From positions 124,001 through 188,000 of the forward strand of contig NZ_JSXC01000011.1 of NCBI RefSeq assembly GCF_000803215.1: a stretch of 64,000 nt of DNA. Reading direction: 5' to 3'. The stretch is from Pectobacterium fontis (lineage in GTDB: Bacteria; Pseudomonadota; Gammaproteobacteria; Enterobacterales; Enterobacteriaceae). Each line of letters begins with the position of its first letter. Within the stretch, counting starts at the first letter, position 1. The notes below the pieces were generated by a model that searched no databases, was not told the DNA's origin, and worked only from the letters and a program-made list of their open reading frames with translations. A program made the position numbers and the translations under genes. This document shows, in pieces, positions 9,590 through 18,134 of this stretch.

Positions 9590-10588
9590 TTAGTCCAGCG
9601 CCAGCACTGACACCCACATTGGCCCCTGACCGACGGCATAACGCGCCAGCGGTTGCAGATCGCCCGACAGTTGATCGATGTGGTACACCTCAATATGCTG
9701 AGATTTCTGCCCGGCTGAAATCAGGAACTCACCGGAGTGATCAATATTGAAGCCGCGTGGCTGGGTTTCGGTCGGCTGATGACCGCTCAGCGTTAATGTA
9801 CTGCCATCTTCAGACACCTGGAAAATGCTCAACAGGCTGGCAGTACGATCGCTGATATACAGGAAACGGCCGTTCGGCGTAATGTGAATATCCGCTGCCC
9901 AGCGCGTGTCGCTGAAGCCCGCGGGCATGGCATCCAACGTTTGCACTTTCTGTACATCGCCGCTGGCTGTATTCAACAGGTACACATCGACCGAACTGTC
10001 CAGTTCATTCACGCAATAGGCAAAACGCTGATTGGGATGGAAGGCCATATGGCGCGGGCCAGCACCTGCTACCGTCGTCATTTCAGCCTGACGATGCACA
10101 CTCAACTCGCCTTCTGTCCCCAGATCGTACAGACGGATACGGTCTTCTTTCAGGCAAGGTGCCCACACGACCGTATTGGTTGGATCGATATTAGTCGAGT
10201 GGCACCCTTCCAATCCATCCAGTTGCTGGATTGGCTCACCGACAATGCCATCAGCGCCAATTGGGCTAACGCTCACGCAAGCCCCGCTGTAAGAGGCGCT
10301 GAACAGAAAATGTCCGTCGTTATCGGTGGACAAATGCGTCGGGCTACCCGGTAACGATGCCACACCTGCTTCCGCTAATTTACCCTGCTCGTCAATACGA
10401 TAGCTCAGAACCCTGAAGTCAGGACGCACGCCAACATACAGGTGGCGCTTGTTCGGTGCGATCACCATCGGCTGAACCTGCCCCGGAACGTCAACGGTTT
10501 GCAATAATGTCAGACTCCCCTGAGCGCCGAGTTGCCAAACATGAATCTGCTGGCTTTCCGGGCTGGCGACATAAACCACTTGCTGCAT
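9590..10588 (-). CDS. pgl: 6-phosphogluconolactonase
   Basis: Hydrolyses 6-phosphogluconolactone to 6-phosphogluconate in the oxidative pentose phosphate pathway. The 332-aa length and sequence match the E. coli Pgl (YbhE) seven-bladed propeller type ([65 protein letters not shown]). The gene stands alone, ends in its own terminator and is divergent from the DUF4186 gene, with the 230-base gap presumably holding both promoters. Confidence 0.95.
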   Translation of the reverse strand: MQQVVYVASPESQQIHVWQLGAQGSLTLLQTVDVPGQVQPMVIAPNKRHLYVGVRPDFRVLSYRIDEQGKLAEAGVASLPGSPTHLSTDNDGHFLFSASYSGACVSVSPIGADGIVGEPIQQLDGLEGCHSTNIDPTNTVVWAPCLKEDRIRLYDLGTEGELSVHRQAEMTTVAGAGPRHMAFHPNQRFAYCVNELDSSVDVYLLNTASGDVQKVQTLDAMPAGFSDTRWAADIHITPNGRFLYISDRTASLLSIFQVSEDGSTLTLSGHQPTETQPRGFNIDHSGEFLISAGQKSQHIEVYHIDQLSGDLQPLARYAVGQGPMWVSVLALD

Positions 10589-10818
10589 CGTATTCTCCTT
10601 ATTTCACGCGAATGTGACGGCTCAGGAAAGCTCAAAAGCGATTCATTGAACGAATAACGAACTTGCTCAACCTGACGCACGGTATACCATAAATGACCAA
10701 TCACTCTATTCTACAGAGCCAGCGCAAGGCTACTATTGATTTAAGCAACGGCTGATTTATACGGCAGCGCCCGCACTTATCTCGTCTTGCCTCGTTCATA
10801 TTTTACGGATTTCAGGTT

Positions 10819-11181
10819 ATGACCACGTTTGATTCGCTGTTTTCCCGACTGTCACGCTCCTCTTTCCGTCAGCGTTTTAAGTTGGGCACCCAAGAGCGTG
10901 ACTATTGCCACAGCAAAGGTAAGGAGACGATCGCCTCTCACGCCACCGATTTTATCGCTCGCAGGCTAGCGCCAGCAGATCCGGTTAATGATGGCAAACA
11001 GACACCGATGCGCGGTCATCCCGTGTTTATTGCACAGCATGCGACAGCAACCTGCTGCCGGGGATGTCTGGAAAAATGGCACCATATCGCTCAACATCGT
11101 CCACTAAGCGCTGAAGAGCAACGTTATGTCGTTGAAGTCATTCTCTACTGGCTGGAAAATGCTTTAATTAGCAGACGCTGA
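10819..11181 (+). CDS. DUF4186 family protein
   Basis: 120-aa protein of unknown function. I recognise the DUF4186 pattern: FDSLFSRLSRSSFRQRFKLG at the start, ETIASHATDFIARRLAPADP, then the conserved GKQTPMRGHPVFIAQHATATCCRGCLEKWHHI core (shown here only as a landmark around residues 60-90) with a Cys-Cys-x-x-Cys group and nearby histidines that could bind a metal. No signal peptide or membrane segment. It is monocistronic. Confidence 0.75.
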   Translation: MTTFDSLFSRLSRSSFRQRFKLGTQERDYCHSKGKETIASHATDFIARRLAPADPVNDGKQTPMRGHPVFIAQHATATCCRGCLEKWHHIAQHRPLSAEEQRYVVEVILYWLENALISRR

Positions 11182-11190
11182 AATATAGTT

Positions 11191-11207
11191 GTCATACTTC
11201 AAGTTGC
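11191..11207. repeat. Isolated terminus of the ERIC-like element
   Basis: GTCATACTTCAAGTTGC is the reverse complement of the terminus type GCAACTTGAAGTATGAC, related to the ends of the full-length element at 56733-56931. No matching second end is visible downstream, so this is probably a decayed copy. Confidence 0.5.
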
Positions 11208-11286
11208 CTGTGCATTGGCGTCATAAGAAAAACGTGAAAGGCATAATAAAATTAACTACGTTTTACTCAATGCCTATCGTGTAAGC

Positions 11287-11340
11287 ATCGAAATACATGG
11301 GCGCTCACTGGCGTGAGGCCTCCCTGCACGAACCTCCCCC
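11287..11340. repeat. Dispersed imperfect palindrome, copy 3 (diverged)
   Basis: ATCGAAATACATGGGC... then GAGGCCTCCCTGCACGAACCTC aligns with ATCGAGATACACGGGT... and GAGGTATCCCTACGGGAACCTC of the copy at 30668-30732. It is more degenerate than the other two. The rest of the 595-base gap between the DUF4186 gene and yeaR is very AT-rich with no gene seen. Confidence 0.45.
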
Positions 11341-11697
11341 TTTGTCTTCCCTAATAACGGGATTAAGTAATCAGTATTAACGTTCTTACCCTCTTTTTCA
11401 TATGAATAAATACCCACTATAGATAATTACATATTTCCCGTACTTATCCCTTTAATGCCTATTGAACAATAACCATAATTAAGTATTGATAACGGTATTT
11501 TATATACCCCCCGTTGCTAATAAGTAAATAATTAATAAATAACTTAATGTAATTATTCCTTAACGTGAGTTTTTTCATCAGTTAATCGGATAAAGAAAAT
11601 AACCAGAATGCAAACATATCTCCTGACAAGAGACACCTTTTATAGAATATCGCGGTATTGTAAAAATTAATGAGCAAAAATAATTCACAAGCATTAA

Positions 11698-11720
11698 AAG
11701 AGGTATATGATATACACCAT
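11698..11720 (+). promoter_or_regulatory. Candidate NsrR operator upstream of yeaR
   Basis: AAGAGGTAT-N5-ATACACCAT is a 9-5-9 inverted repeat. It matches the NsrR half-site AAGATGYAT at 8 of 9 positions on the left and 7 of 9 on the right. It lies 57 bases before the yeaR start. In E. coli yeaR-yoaG is repressed by the nitric-oxide sensor NsrR and activated by NarL, so the site fits the gene. NarL-type heptamers occur upstream (for example TACTTAT at 11441) but are too short to support alone. Confidence 0.55.
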
Positions 11721-11776
11721 ATCGTTTTTTTCCTTCTCAACCCGCAACGTGGCTGGGTAAAGCATGAGGTTTAAAC

Positions 11777-12109
11777 ATGGAACGAATCGTCATACCCGCA
11801 AATTATGTTCATACTCGCACCACACCGTTTTGGACAAAGGAAACGGCTCCAGCATCTATCTGGAAACGCCATTTAGATGCCGGGACACGGCAAGGCGTTT
11901 ATCCGCGTTTGTGCGTAATGCAAGGGGTAATTCGTTATTATGGCTACGCCGATGAAACAAGCCCTGACCCCATCGATACGCTGACGATTGAAGCCGGACA
12001 ATTTGGCGTATTTCCCCCAGAGAAATGGCACAGAATTGAAGCGTTATCTAACGATACATTATTCAACGTAGATTTTTATGTCGATCCAAAAATTCTGATT
12101 GAAGGTTGA
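11777..12109 (+). CDS. yeaR: YeaR/DUF1971 cupin-like protein, nitrate/NO stress
   Basis: 110-aa small beta-barrel protein related to E. coli YeaR and the TehB-associated DUF1971 family: RTTPFWTKETAPASIWKRHLD, GTRQGVYPRLCVMQG, FGVFPPEKWHRIEA. A cupin-like fold with conserved His and Glu is implied; the biochemical function is not established. GAGG precedes the ATG by eight bases. The stop codon is 10 bases before the yoaG start, so the two genes form an operon as in E. coli. A candidate NsrR site lies upstream. Confidence 0.88.
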   Translation: MERIVIPANYVHTRTTPFWTKETAPASIWKRHLDAGTRQGVYPRLCVMQGVIRYYGYADETSPDPIDTLTIEAGQFGVFPPEKWHRIEALSNDTLFNVDFYVDPKILIEG

Positions 12110-12119
12110 GGTAAACACG

Positions 12120-12458
12120 ATGACAAGTGAAAACAAAGGATATTCATTAACACTGCTGAACCGTGATAATAATGGAAAGGCAGAAAAAATTTATCTTAAG
12201 CCGATGGCTTTTTATGTTCCAGATTTCGCCGCTGGCGCAGTGGCAGAATTAATCAACGAACTATCTTTAACGGGCGATAATAACAACGGTTTTTTGTTGA
12301 CGGTCACGAATAACAACAACGGCGTATCCGTTGACAAAAATTTCTCCTCGCTTGCAGAATTGAAAGACAAAACCACCTCCGCTGAAGCCGTGAAAGAACT
12401 GGTTAATATCGTACGTGGTTACGATGCAGATGAAGAAACCAACGTCTGCGGCTGGTAA
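12120..12458 (+). CDS. yoaG: YoaG-like protein with internal duplication
   Basis: 112 aa, about twice the 60 aa of E. coli YoaG. Start at 12120 has GAGG eight bases upstream; an earlier in-frame ATG at 12099 lies inside yeaR. Both halves look like YoaG. The N-half (SLTLLNRDNNG ... PMAFYVPDFAAGAVAELINEL) carries the middle PM..VP..AA signature. The C-half (LTVTNNNNGVSVD ... AVKELVNIVRGYD ... NVCGW) carries the typical start and the CGW C-terminus. E. coli YoaG is a homodimer by known structure, so this protein may be a single-chain dimer. Function unknown. Confidence 0.8.
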   Translation: MTSENKGYSLTLLNRDNNGKAEKIYLKPMAFYVPDFAAGAVAELINELSLTGDNNNGFLLTVTNNNNGVSVDKNFSSLAELKDKTTSAEAVKELVNIVRGYDADEETNVCGW

Positions 12459-12532
12459 AACTAAAAAATAGCGGAACGGCTCTACGCGGCTAGCCGAATC
12501 TGGATCTATTCGACAACGAAGAGTAAAATTAA

Positions 12533-12567
12533 GGGCAGAAGAGTTAAATTTTCTGCCCTTGTTTTTT
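12533..12567 (+). terminator. Terminator of yeaR-yoaG
   Basis: Stem GGGCAGAA (12533-12540) / TTCTGCCC (12551-12558), loop of 10, followed by TTGTTTTTT. Confidence 0.88.
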
Positions 12568-12613
12568 ACAGTATGTGAAAGATAATTACAGTAATCTATT
12601 CCGATAAATATAA

Positions 12614-13114
12614 ATCCCTAGTGGTCTCACTCAATTCCATTTATCTCCGATTCTCTTAGTTGTTTATCTCACTTCTGATCATAAGGATAGGGTATCTGCG
12701 CGTTTCAACGTCACACTACCCGATGACGAAGCCATTAATATCGCGTTTCACCTTATTAATGCCGCTGGCAGCGCCGAACTTGCCGATGCCCACCAGCAGG
12801 TTCAGTTGGTTAATCGCCTGGCAGAGATTGTTCACTACAAGTTAAACAAGAATATTGACGTCAATGCCGTGGATTATCTGCGTTTTATCAACCACCTGCG
12901 GTATTTTGCTGAACGGGTCATTGCCCGTAAAATCGCACCGGGACACGCGGATAATTTCTATCAGGAACTGCTGACACACTATCCTGACGCGATGGCGATA
13001 TCGTGGGCTATCCGGGATTATGTGCAGGAAAAATACCATGTGGCCTTGCCGAAAGAAGAGCTTACCTGGCTGACCATTCACATCAGCAGGCTGGCTACGA
13101 GCCAGACGCCGTAA
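12614..13114 (+). pseudogene. BglG/LicT-type antiterminator remnant (end of PRD1 plus PRD2)
   Basis: The open frame begins after a stop at 12611 without a convincing start. From about 12680 it reads as the end of a PRD1 domain (RFNVTLPDDEAINIAFHLINAAGSAEL), then a full PRD2 (LVNRLAEIVHYKLNKNIDVNAVDYLRFINHLRYFAER ... LPKEELTWLTIHISRL; landmarks only). The RNA-binding CAT domain and most of PRD1 are missing, and no bgl-type sugar genes are nearby. A TTG at 12806 with no evident RBS could initiate a PRD2-only peptide, but a decayed gene fragment is more likely. Confidence 0.75.
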
Positions 13115-13252
13115 GGTTTACCCCACTCAAAATATATAACCACCGCTGTTTTTTATCACCATACCGACAAATAAAGCAGCGATGTTCTCCTGATATCTCC
13201 GTATGTTGACCTTCATCACACCAGTGAACAATCCGCATAAATGAGATTGCAA

Positions 13253-13278
13253 ACAAGAGTGATTATCATATATTGTTT
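13253..13278 (+). promoter_or_regulatory. Possible Fur-type operator upstream of the iron transporter
   Basis: GATTATCATATA (13261-13272) resembles part of a Fur box, and AACAA/TTGTT arms flank it to form an imperfect dyad. It is about 75-95 bases upstream of the binding-protein start. The left half is poor, so this is a weak call resting mainly on context. Confidence 0.3.
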
Positions 13279-13351
13279 TAATCACCTGCCTAAAATATCT
13301 CCTTAATTTTATTCGATTACGCACGACATTCACTCTGGAGAAGATAATAAC

Positions 13352-14398
13352 ATGTCAAAAACGCTGTCTATTCTGCGCAAAAAAGCGCGTCTGCTGACGC
13401 TGGCTTCATCGCTGATGGTGGCCTATGCACTGCCTGCCGCCGCACAGGATTCCCTGACGCTGTATACCACGCGTGAACCCGGCCTGATTCAGCCGTTGCT
13501 TGATGCTTTCACCAAAGAGACATCGGTTAACGTCAATACGGTGTTCATCAAAGATGGAATGCTGGAGCGTGTTAAAGCAGAAGGCCAGAACTCACCAGCA
13601 GACCTGCTGATGACCGTGGATGCCGGTAACCTCATCGACCTGGTAGAAGCCGGTGTCACCCAGCCGATTCAATCCCAAGCGTTGACCGAAGCCATTCCTG
13701 CTGCGCTACGCGACAAAGATAATCAGTGGTTTGGCCTGTCAATGCGCGCTCGCGTACTCTACGCAGAAAAAACCTTGCCGTTGGACAGCTTCCACTACGA
13801 AGATTTGGCCGATCCAAAATGGAAAGGCAAAGTATGCCTGCGTGCAGGTCAGCACCCCTATAATACCGCGATGATCGCCGCGATGATTGCGCACCACGGC
13901 GAAGCCAAAACCGAGGCCTGGCTGCGTGGCGTGAAAGACAATCTGGCTCGTAAAGCCACCGGTGGCGACCGTGATGTAGCCCGAGATATCCTCGGTGGCA
14001 TTTGTGACGTAGGTCTGGCGAACTCCTACTACGTCGGGCACATGAAAAATGCGAAAGAAGGCACCGATGCACGTAAATGGGGCGACGCCATCAAGGTGGT
14101 CAAACCGACCTTTGAAAATGGCGGCACGCACGTCAATATCAGCGGTGCGGCGGTTGCACGTCATGCACCACATAAAGATCAGGCCGTGAAACTGATGGAA
14201 TATCTGGTTTCGGCACCGGCTCAGCAGCTCTACGCGCAGGCGAACTATGAATACCCCGTTCGCAAGGGTGTTACCCTGGATTCCACCATTGACAGCACCA
14301 TCGGTGAAGTGAATGTGGATAGCCTTCCGCTGACCGACATCGTTAAATTCCGTAAACAGGCGAGTCAATTGGTAGATAAAGTTGGATTCGATCAATAA
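13352..14398 (+). CDS. Ferric iron ABC transporter, periplasmic binding protein (SfuA/FbpA/YfuA type)
   Basis: Binds Fe3+ in the periplasm for delivery to the inner-membrane transporter. 348 aa with a signal peptide ending near LPAAAQD. Family features include LTLYTTREPGLIQPLLDAF at the start of the mature protein and the NSYYVGHM block, whose adjacent tyrosines correspond to the iron-ligating pair of FbpA-type proteins. GGAG precedes the ATG. First gene of a three-gene operon with a permease and an ATPase. SfuABC of Serratia and YfuABC of Yersinia are the closest named systems I can place; no symbol is assigned because the exact ortholog is uncertain. Confidence 0.87.
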   Translation: MSKTLSILRKKARLLTLASSLMVAYALPAAAQDSLTLYTTREPGLIQPLLDAFTKETSVNVNTVFIKDGMLERVKAEGQNSPADLLMTVDAGNLIDLVEAGVTQPIQSQALTEAIPAALRDKDNQWFGLSMRARVLYAEKTLPLDSFHYEDLADPKWKGKVCLRAGQHPYNTAMIAAMIAHHGEAKTEAWLRGVKDNLARKATGGDRDVARDILGGICDVGLANSYYVGHMKNAKEGTDARKWGDAIKVVKPTFENGGTHVNISGAAVARHAPHKDQAVKLMEYLVSAPAQQLYAQANYEYPVRKGVTLDSTIDSTIGEVNVDSLPLTDIVKFRKQASQLVDKVGFDQ

Positions 14399-16079
14399 GA
14401 CCGGCTTGTCAACGCTGCGCGGCGCCCTCGGGCGACCGCGCCTCCTTTTTTCTCCACTTCGCATCGCTGCCGTTGTCATTGCGCTCGGCGTACTGACCCC
14501 GCTCATTACCCTACTGTGGTTAGCCGCTGGCGCAGGTGTCAGCCATTGGGATCATCTGATGCGCTATGTGCTGCCCGATGCCGCACTCAACACATTGATT
14601 CTATTGGTTGGCGTCGGCACGTTAGTGATAGTGATTGGCGCAGGCTGTGCCTGGCTGGTGACGGCGTTTGATTTTCCCGGCAGACAACTCGTTAGCTGGG
14701 CACTGCTGCTGCCACTGGCGATGCCCACATACATTGTCGCTTTTGCCTGGCTCGATCTGTTACATCCCATTGGGCCGATTCAGGAAGCCATTCGTAATCT
14801 GCTGGGTTACGACAGCCCACGTCAGTTCCGCCTGCCGGATTTACGTTCGATGACGGGCGCTATCCTGCTGCTCGGTTTGGTGCTCTACCCGTACGTGTAT
14901 TTGACCATGCGCGCCATGTTTATCAGCCAGCCCGCCCACCTGCTGGAAGCCGCACGCACACTGGGCTTAAGCGCGACCGGCACCTTTCTGCACATTGCAC
15001 TGCCGATGGCGCGCCCTGCGCTGGCTGTCGGCACCAGTCTGGCACTGTTGGAAACGCTCAATGACATTGGCGCATCCGAGTTTTTGGGGGTGAATACGCT
15101 AACCGTGACGGTCTACACCACCTGGGTTACGCGCTCGGATTTACCCGCAGCGGCACAAATTGCCTGCACCATGCTGACGGTAGTCATCCTGCTGCTAACG
15201 CTGGAATATTACGGTCGAAAAAATCAGCGCTACGGCACCAGCCGACAGATGCGCGGCATCCAACCCGCCCCGTTGAAAGGTGTACGCGCCTGGCTGGCGA
15301 CCTGCGCGACCGTGCTGCCGATCCTGCTTGGTTTCATCGCTCCGGCCCTCTTTCTGGCATGGGAAAGTGCCAAACGTCTGGGCGATAGCGTGACGATATC
15401 CACCAGCCTGATACAGTCGTTACACAATTCGCTACTACTCGCCGTTGGCGTGACGTTAGTGGTGACTGTCGTTAGCCTGATTATTGCGTGGTATGCCCGT
15501 CATTCTGCTATTACCGACCGATCGCCAGAACGCCGTCGTACCCTACTACGCGTCGCCTCGCTGGGTTATGCCGTTCCCGGTACGGTACTGGCCATTGGCC
15601 TACTGACGCCCGGTATGGCAACGGATAATTTTCTCGCCGGACTGTTCGGCTACAAGGGGCTTCCCCTGCTTTCCGTCGGTGTGCTGCTGGTGGTCTGCTG
15701 CGCCATTCGTTTTATGGCAATAGGGATTGGTGCGCTTGATGCCGGACTGACGCGTATTCCCCCCGTGATGGAACAGGCATCGCGTTTGCTGGGGGAAAGT
15801 GAATTCATCACGTTTTTGCGCGTGCATCTTCCGCTGCTGCGCCCGGCGCTGGTGACCAGCGCGCTGCTGGTCTTTGCCGACGCAATGAAGGAACTCCCTG
15901 CCACACTGCTGTTACGGCCAGTCAATTTTGAGACGCTGGCGACCGTTCTCTATGCCGAAGCGGCCAGAGGCACCTATGAAGAAGGCGCGATAGCCGCGCT
16001 GCTGATTGTCATTGCGGGCACGCTGCCCGTGGTGCTACTGGCACGCGGTCAGTTGAAAACATCGGTTGAACAAGAATGA
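14382..16079 (+). CDS. Ferric iron ABC transporter permease (SfuB/FbpB type)
   Basis: Single-chain inner-membrane permease of 565 aa with two fused MetI-like halves, each carrying an EAA loop (EAARTLGLSATGTFLHIALPMARPAL near residues 190-215 and EQASRLLGESEFITFLRVHLPLLRPAL near 465-490; landmarks). Around 12 membrane helices. The longest frame starts with TTG at 14382, overlapping the binding-protein gene by 17 bases; another TTG at 14406 is possible and neither has a strong RBS, so the exact start is uncertain. Translational coupling is likely. Confidence 0.85.
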   Translation: MDSINKTGLSTLRGALGRPRLLFSPLRIAAVVIALGVLTPLITLLWLAAGAGVSHWDHLMRYVLPDAALNTLILLVGVGTLVIVIGAGCAWLVTAFDFPGRQLVSWALLLPLAMPTYIVAFAWLDLLHPIGPIQEAIRNLLGYDSPRQFRLPDLRSMTGAILLLGLVLYPYVYLTMRAMFISQPAHLLEAARTLGLSATGTFLHIALPMARPALAVGTSLALLETLNDIGASEFLGVNTLTVTVYTTWVTRSDLPAAAQIACTMLTVVILLLTLEYYGRKNQRYGTSRQMRGIQPAPLKGVRAWLATCATVLPILLGFIAPALFLAWESAKRLGDSVTISTSLIQSLHNSLLLAVGVTLVVTVVSLIIAWYARHSAITDRSPERRRTLLRVASLGYAVPGTVLAIGLLTPGMATDNFLAGLFGYKGLPLLSVGVLLVVCCAIRFMAIGIGALDAGLTRIPPVMEQASRLLGESEFITFLRVHLPLLRPALVTSALLVFADAMKELPATLLLRPVNFETLATVLYAEAARGTYEEGAIAALLIVIAGTLPVVLLARGQLKTSVEQE

Positions 16080-16100
16080 AAATCATGAGGAAGAGTCAAG

Positions 16101-16775
16101 GTGTCTGAGGCTACACTCGTTGTGAATAATGTCCACGTCGCCTACGGGCGCAAACATCATTTTCATCACGTTCTAAACGGCTTTTCCATGCAGGTTACCG
16201 CCGGGAAACTTGCCTGCCTGCTGGGTGCATCAGGATGCGGAAAAACCACGGTGTTACGTGCTATTGCGGGGTTCGAACGCGTCACTCAGGGGACGATTCA
16301 CGTCGGTGGACGCTGCGTCGCGGGGCCTGATGTCCATCTGCTACCGGAGCAGCGTAACGTCGGCATGGTGTTTCAGGACTACGCGCTGTTTCCCCACCTG
16401 ACCGCCGCACAGAACATTGCCTTCGGCCTGAGAAAACAGCCGAAGGATCTTCAGCAATCGCGCGTTCGCACCATGCTTGAACTGATCGATCTCACCGGCT
16501 TGGCACAGCGTTACCCACATGAAATGTCCGGTGGACAACAGCAGCGTATCGCACTCGCACGCGCACTGGCACCACAACCCGCCGTACTGCTGCTCGACGA
16601 ACCGCTATCCAGCCTCGATCCCGACAGCCGCAAACGACTGGGACAAGATGTGCGCGATATCCTGCGTGATGCCGGACAAACCGCACTTATGGTCACGCAC
16701 AGCGAACAGGAAGCCGAGCTGATGGCCAGCCACATGGGTTATTTGCAAGAAGGTAAGCTGCAATGGCGAGAGTGA
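16101..16775 (+). CDS. Ferric iron ABC transporter ATP-binding protein, short form
   Basis: Energises the iron transporter. 224 aa, GTG start with GAGGAAGAG upstream. Walker A GASGCGKTT (residues 42-50), signature SGGQQQR (143-149), Walker B VLLLDEP (162-168), switch histidine in MVTHSE (His200). It ends soon after the H-loop and lacks the roughly 120-residue C-terminal regulatory domain of typical FbpC proteins (about 345-350 aa). No remnant of that domain is visible in the following 100 bases, so it appears to be a genuinely short form. Confidence 0.87.
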   Translation: MSEATLVVNNVHVAYGRKHHFHHVLNGFSMQVTAGKLACLLGASGCGKTTVLRAIAGFERVTQGTIHVGGRCVAGPDVHLLPEQRNVGMVFQDYALFPHLTAAQNIAFGLRKQPKDLQQSRVRTMLELIDLTGLAQRYPHEMSGGQQQRIALARALAPQPAVLLLDEPLSSLDPDSRKRLGQDVRDILRDAGQTALMVTHSEQEAELMASHMGYLQEGKLQWRE

Positions 16776-16843
16776 AACTAAAAATAGATAAGGGGTTGAC
16801 TCTGTCACTGTGGGATCGGGTAAGCCGTATGTCATTTTTCCCC

Positions 16844-16877
16844 AATAAATCAGCTTCACGGTAGAAGCCGATTTATT
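16844..16877. terminator. Bidirectional hairpin between convergent genes
   Basis: AATAAATC-A-GCTTC (16844-16857) pairs with GAAGC-C-GATTTATT (16864-16877) around a 6-base loop, with one mismatch. It separates the iron transporter operon from the convergent 174-aa gene and overlaps that gene's stop codon. Confidence 0.6.
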
Positions 16878-17400
16878 ACTTGTCTTTGATGCTCGCACCC
16901 GAAGATGTTTTATGCCGCCGACGCTTTCGTAAGGTATCACTGTACTTTTTTTCAGCGTCATCAGTAATGCCCACACCTTTTGCTTTCAACATAGCCATGA
17001 CCTTCTCTGGCAAAGGCATCGTTACAGGATAACCCTGTTGATGCAGGTTATCCCACGCTAATGACGTATCATCCAGTACGCCAGGCAGAGGGACGATTTT
17101 CCAATCAGGTTTCTTAAAGCCCAGCAATGCCGTGTCATCAGGCAGAGAACCCAACGTCGCCCTGCACATTTGAATTTGTTCTAGCAATAAGAGCGTTTCT
17201 GCCCGTCTTTTTCTCAGTGTTTCTGTTGATATAGCAAATTTATCCGCATCAGAGGCGAGTAAGGCGGGAAGCATATCATCCATCGAACGCTCAAATGCTG
17301 ACATATCTGCATTCGCCACCTCAGGTGAAATGTCTTCGCCATAAAGATCGGCAAGAGAAAATGTTGCCTCTTCTCGTAAGGTTTCGGATTTTGATGACAT
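16876..17400 (-). CDS. Unrecognised 174-aa protein paired with zeta-toxin-like gene
   Basis: I do not recognise this protein. It is soluble, acidic at the N-terminus (EEATFSLADLYGEDISPEVANAD), mostly helical by composition (ETLRKRRAETLLLLEQIQMCRATLG), with a middle LPGVLDDTSLAWDNLHQQGYPVTMPLPEKV and a very basic C-terminus (TLRKRRRHKTSSGASIKDK). The motif TLRKRR occurs twice (about residues 61-66 and 156-161). It begins 26 bases after the zeta-like gene stop on the same strand and is almost surely co-transcribed. By position it could be an antitoxin or a substrate-specificity partner; nothing in the sequence proves either. Confidence 0.6.
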   Translation of the reverse strand: MSSKSETLREEATFSLADLYGEDISPEVANADMSAFERSMDDMLPALLASDADKFAISTETLRKRRAETLLLLEQIQMCRATLGSLPDDTALLGFKKPDWKIVPLPGVLDDTSLAWDNLHQQGYPVTMPLPEKVMAMLKAKGVGITDDAEKKYSDTLRKRRRHKTSSGASIKDK

Positions 17401-17426
17401 AGCAACTCCTTAAATCTGAACATTTA

Positions 17427-18134
17427 TCATACAGAGATGATGTCAAGATGAGCAAGTTTTGTATAGGGACAAGAGTGTGAACTCAAAAATTCAGCTTCCG
17501 TTCTAATGTTTCTGATACGCGTAACGTTAAATTTATTCGGTTGCGTAAAGTCTTTTTCACGGTAATACACCGTCACTTGCACCTTCCCCATGAATCGTTC
17601 ATCTTTCAATACTTTTTTGATCGTCGAGCGGCACTTCATGAAGTTATGCTTGAGTACATTCAACGGAACCGTACGCTTTCTCTGTCTGGCATACGTCCAG
17701 GCAAGCGCAGGATCTAAATAAACATAATCTATAGCCGTTAAATACCCGCGATCTAAAGCCAGAGAGAGATTGAACTCAGCGTGTTTAAAGCTCGCAAAAT
17801 TTGAGTCCATGATGATGTCTAAACCATCAGCGGTGGCTTGCTTATAAATATACTCAACAAGATTCGATGCCGCACGTTGGAAGAGTGGCGCATTAGTTTC
17901 TTCGTAATACGGTAATAGCCGGCGGCATTCATCGGCATCAATCACCAGAATATTAGAAAAATCTTTGAGTCTTTGTTTGATTAACTCAGATTTGCCTGCA
18001 CCAGGAGAACCAGCGGTAAAGAAGACGGCTGGGGTAGTCGAACGCCGCAATCCCGCAGTCATAGCACGGTAAACAATATCTTTTATCGCGTCAGCAACGG
18101 CCTCCGCTAATGCCGATATTTTGGCGTCATCCAT
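17427..18134 (-). CDS. Zeta-toxin family P-loop kinase
   Basis: 235-aa protein with the zeta-toxin architecture. The Walker A motif GSPGAGKS is at residues 42-49 (Lys48), after the strand AVFFTA. VIDADECRRLLP (64-75) matches the region with the catalytic acidic residue of zeta/PezT kinases, and a later IIMDSNFAS corresponds to the substrate-binding strand. Classical zeta toxins phosphorylate UDP-GlcNAc and block peptidoglycan synthesis; whether this one does is inference. It is first in a two-gene unit with the 174-aa protein. The usual small epsilon/PezA-type antitoxin is absent upstream, where the gap to iolB holds only that operon's end. Confidence 0.75.
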   Translation of the reverse strand: MDDAKISALAEAVADAIKDIVYRAMTAGLRRSTTPAVFFTAGSPGAGKSELIKQRLKDFSNILVIDADECRRLLPYYEETNAPLFQRAASNLVEYIYKQATADGLDIIMDSNFASFKHAEFNLSLALDRGYLTAIDYVYLDPALAWTYARQRKRTVPLNVLKHNFMKCRSTIKKVLKDERFMGKVQVTVYYREKDFTQPNKFNVTRIRNIRTEAEFLSSHSCPYTKLAHLDIISV

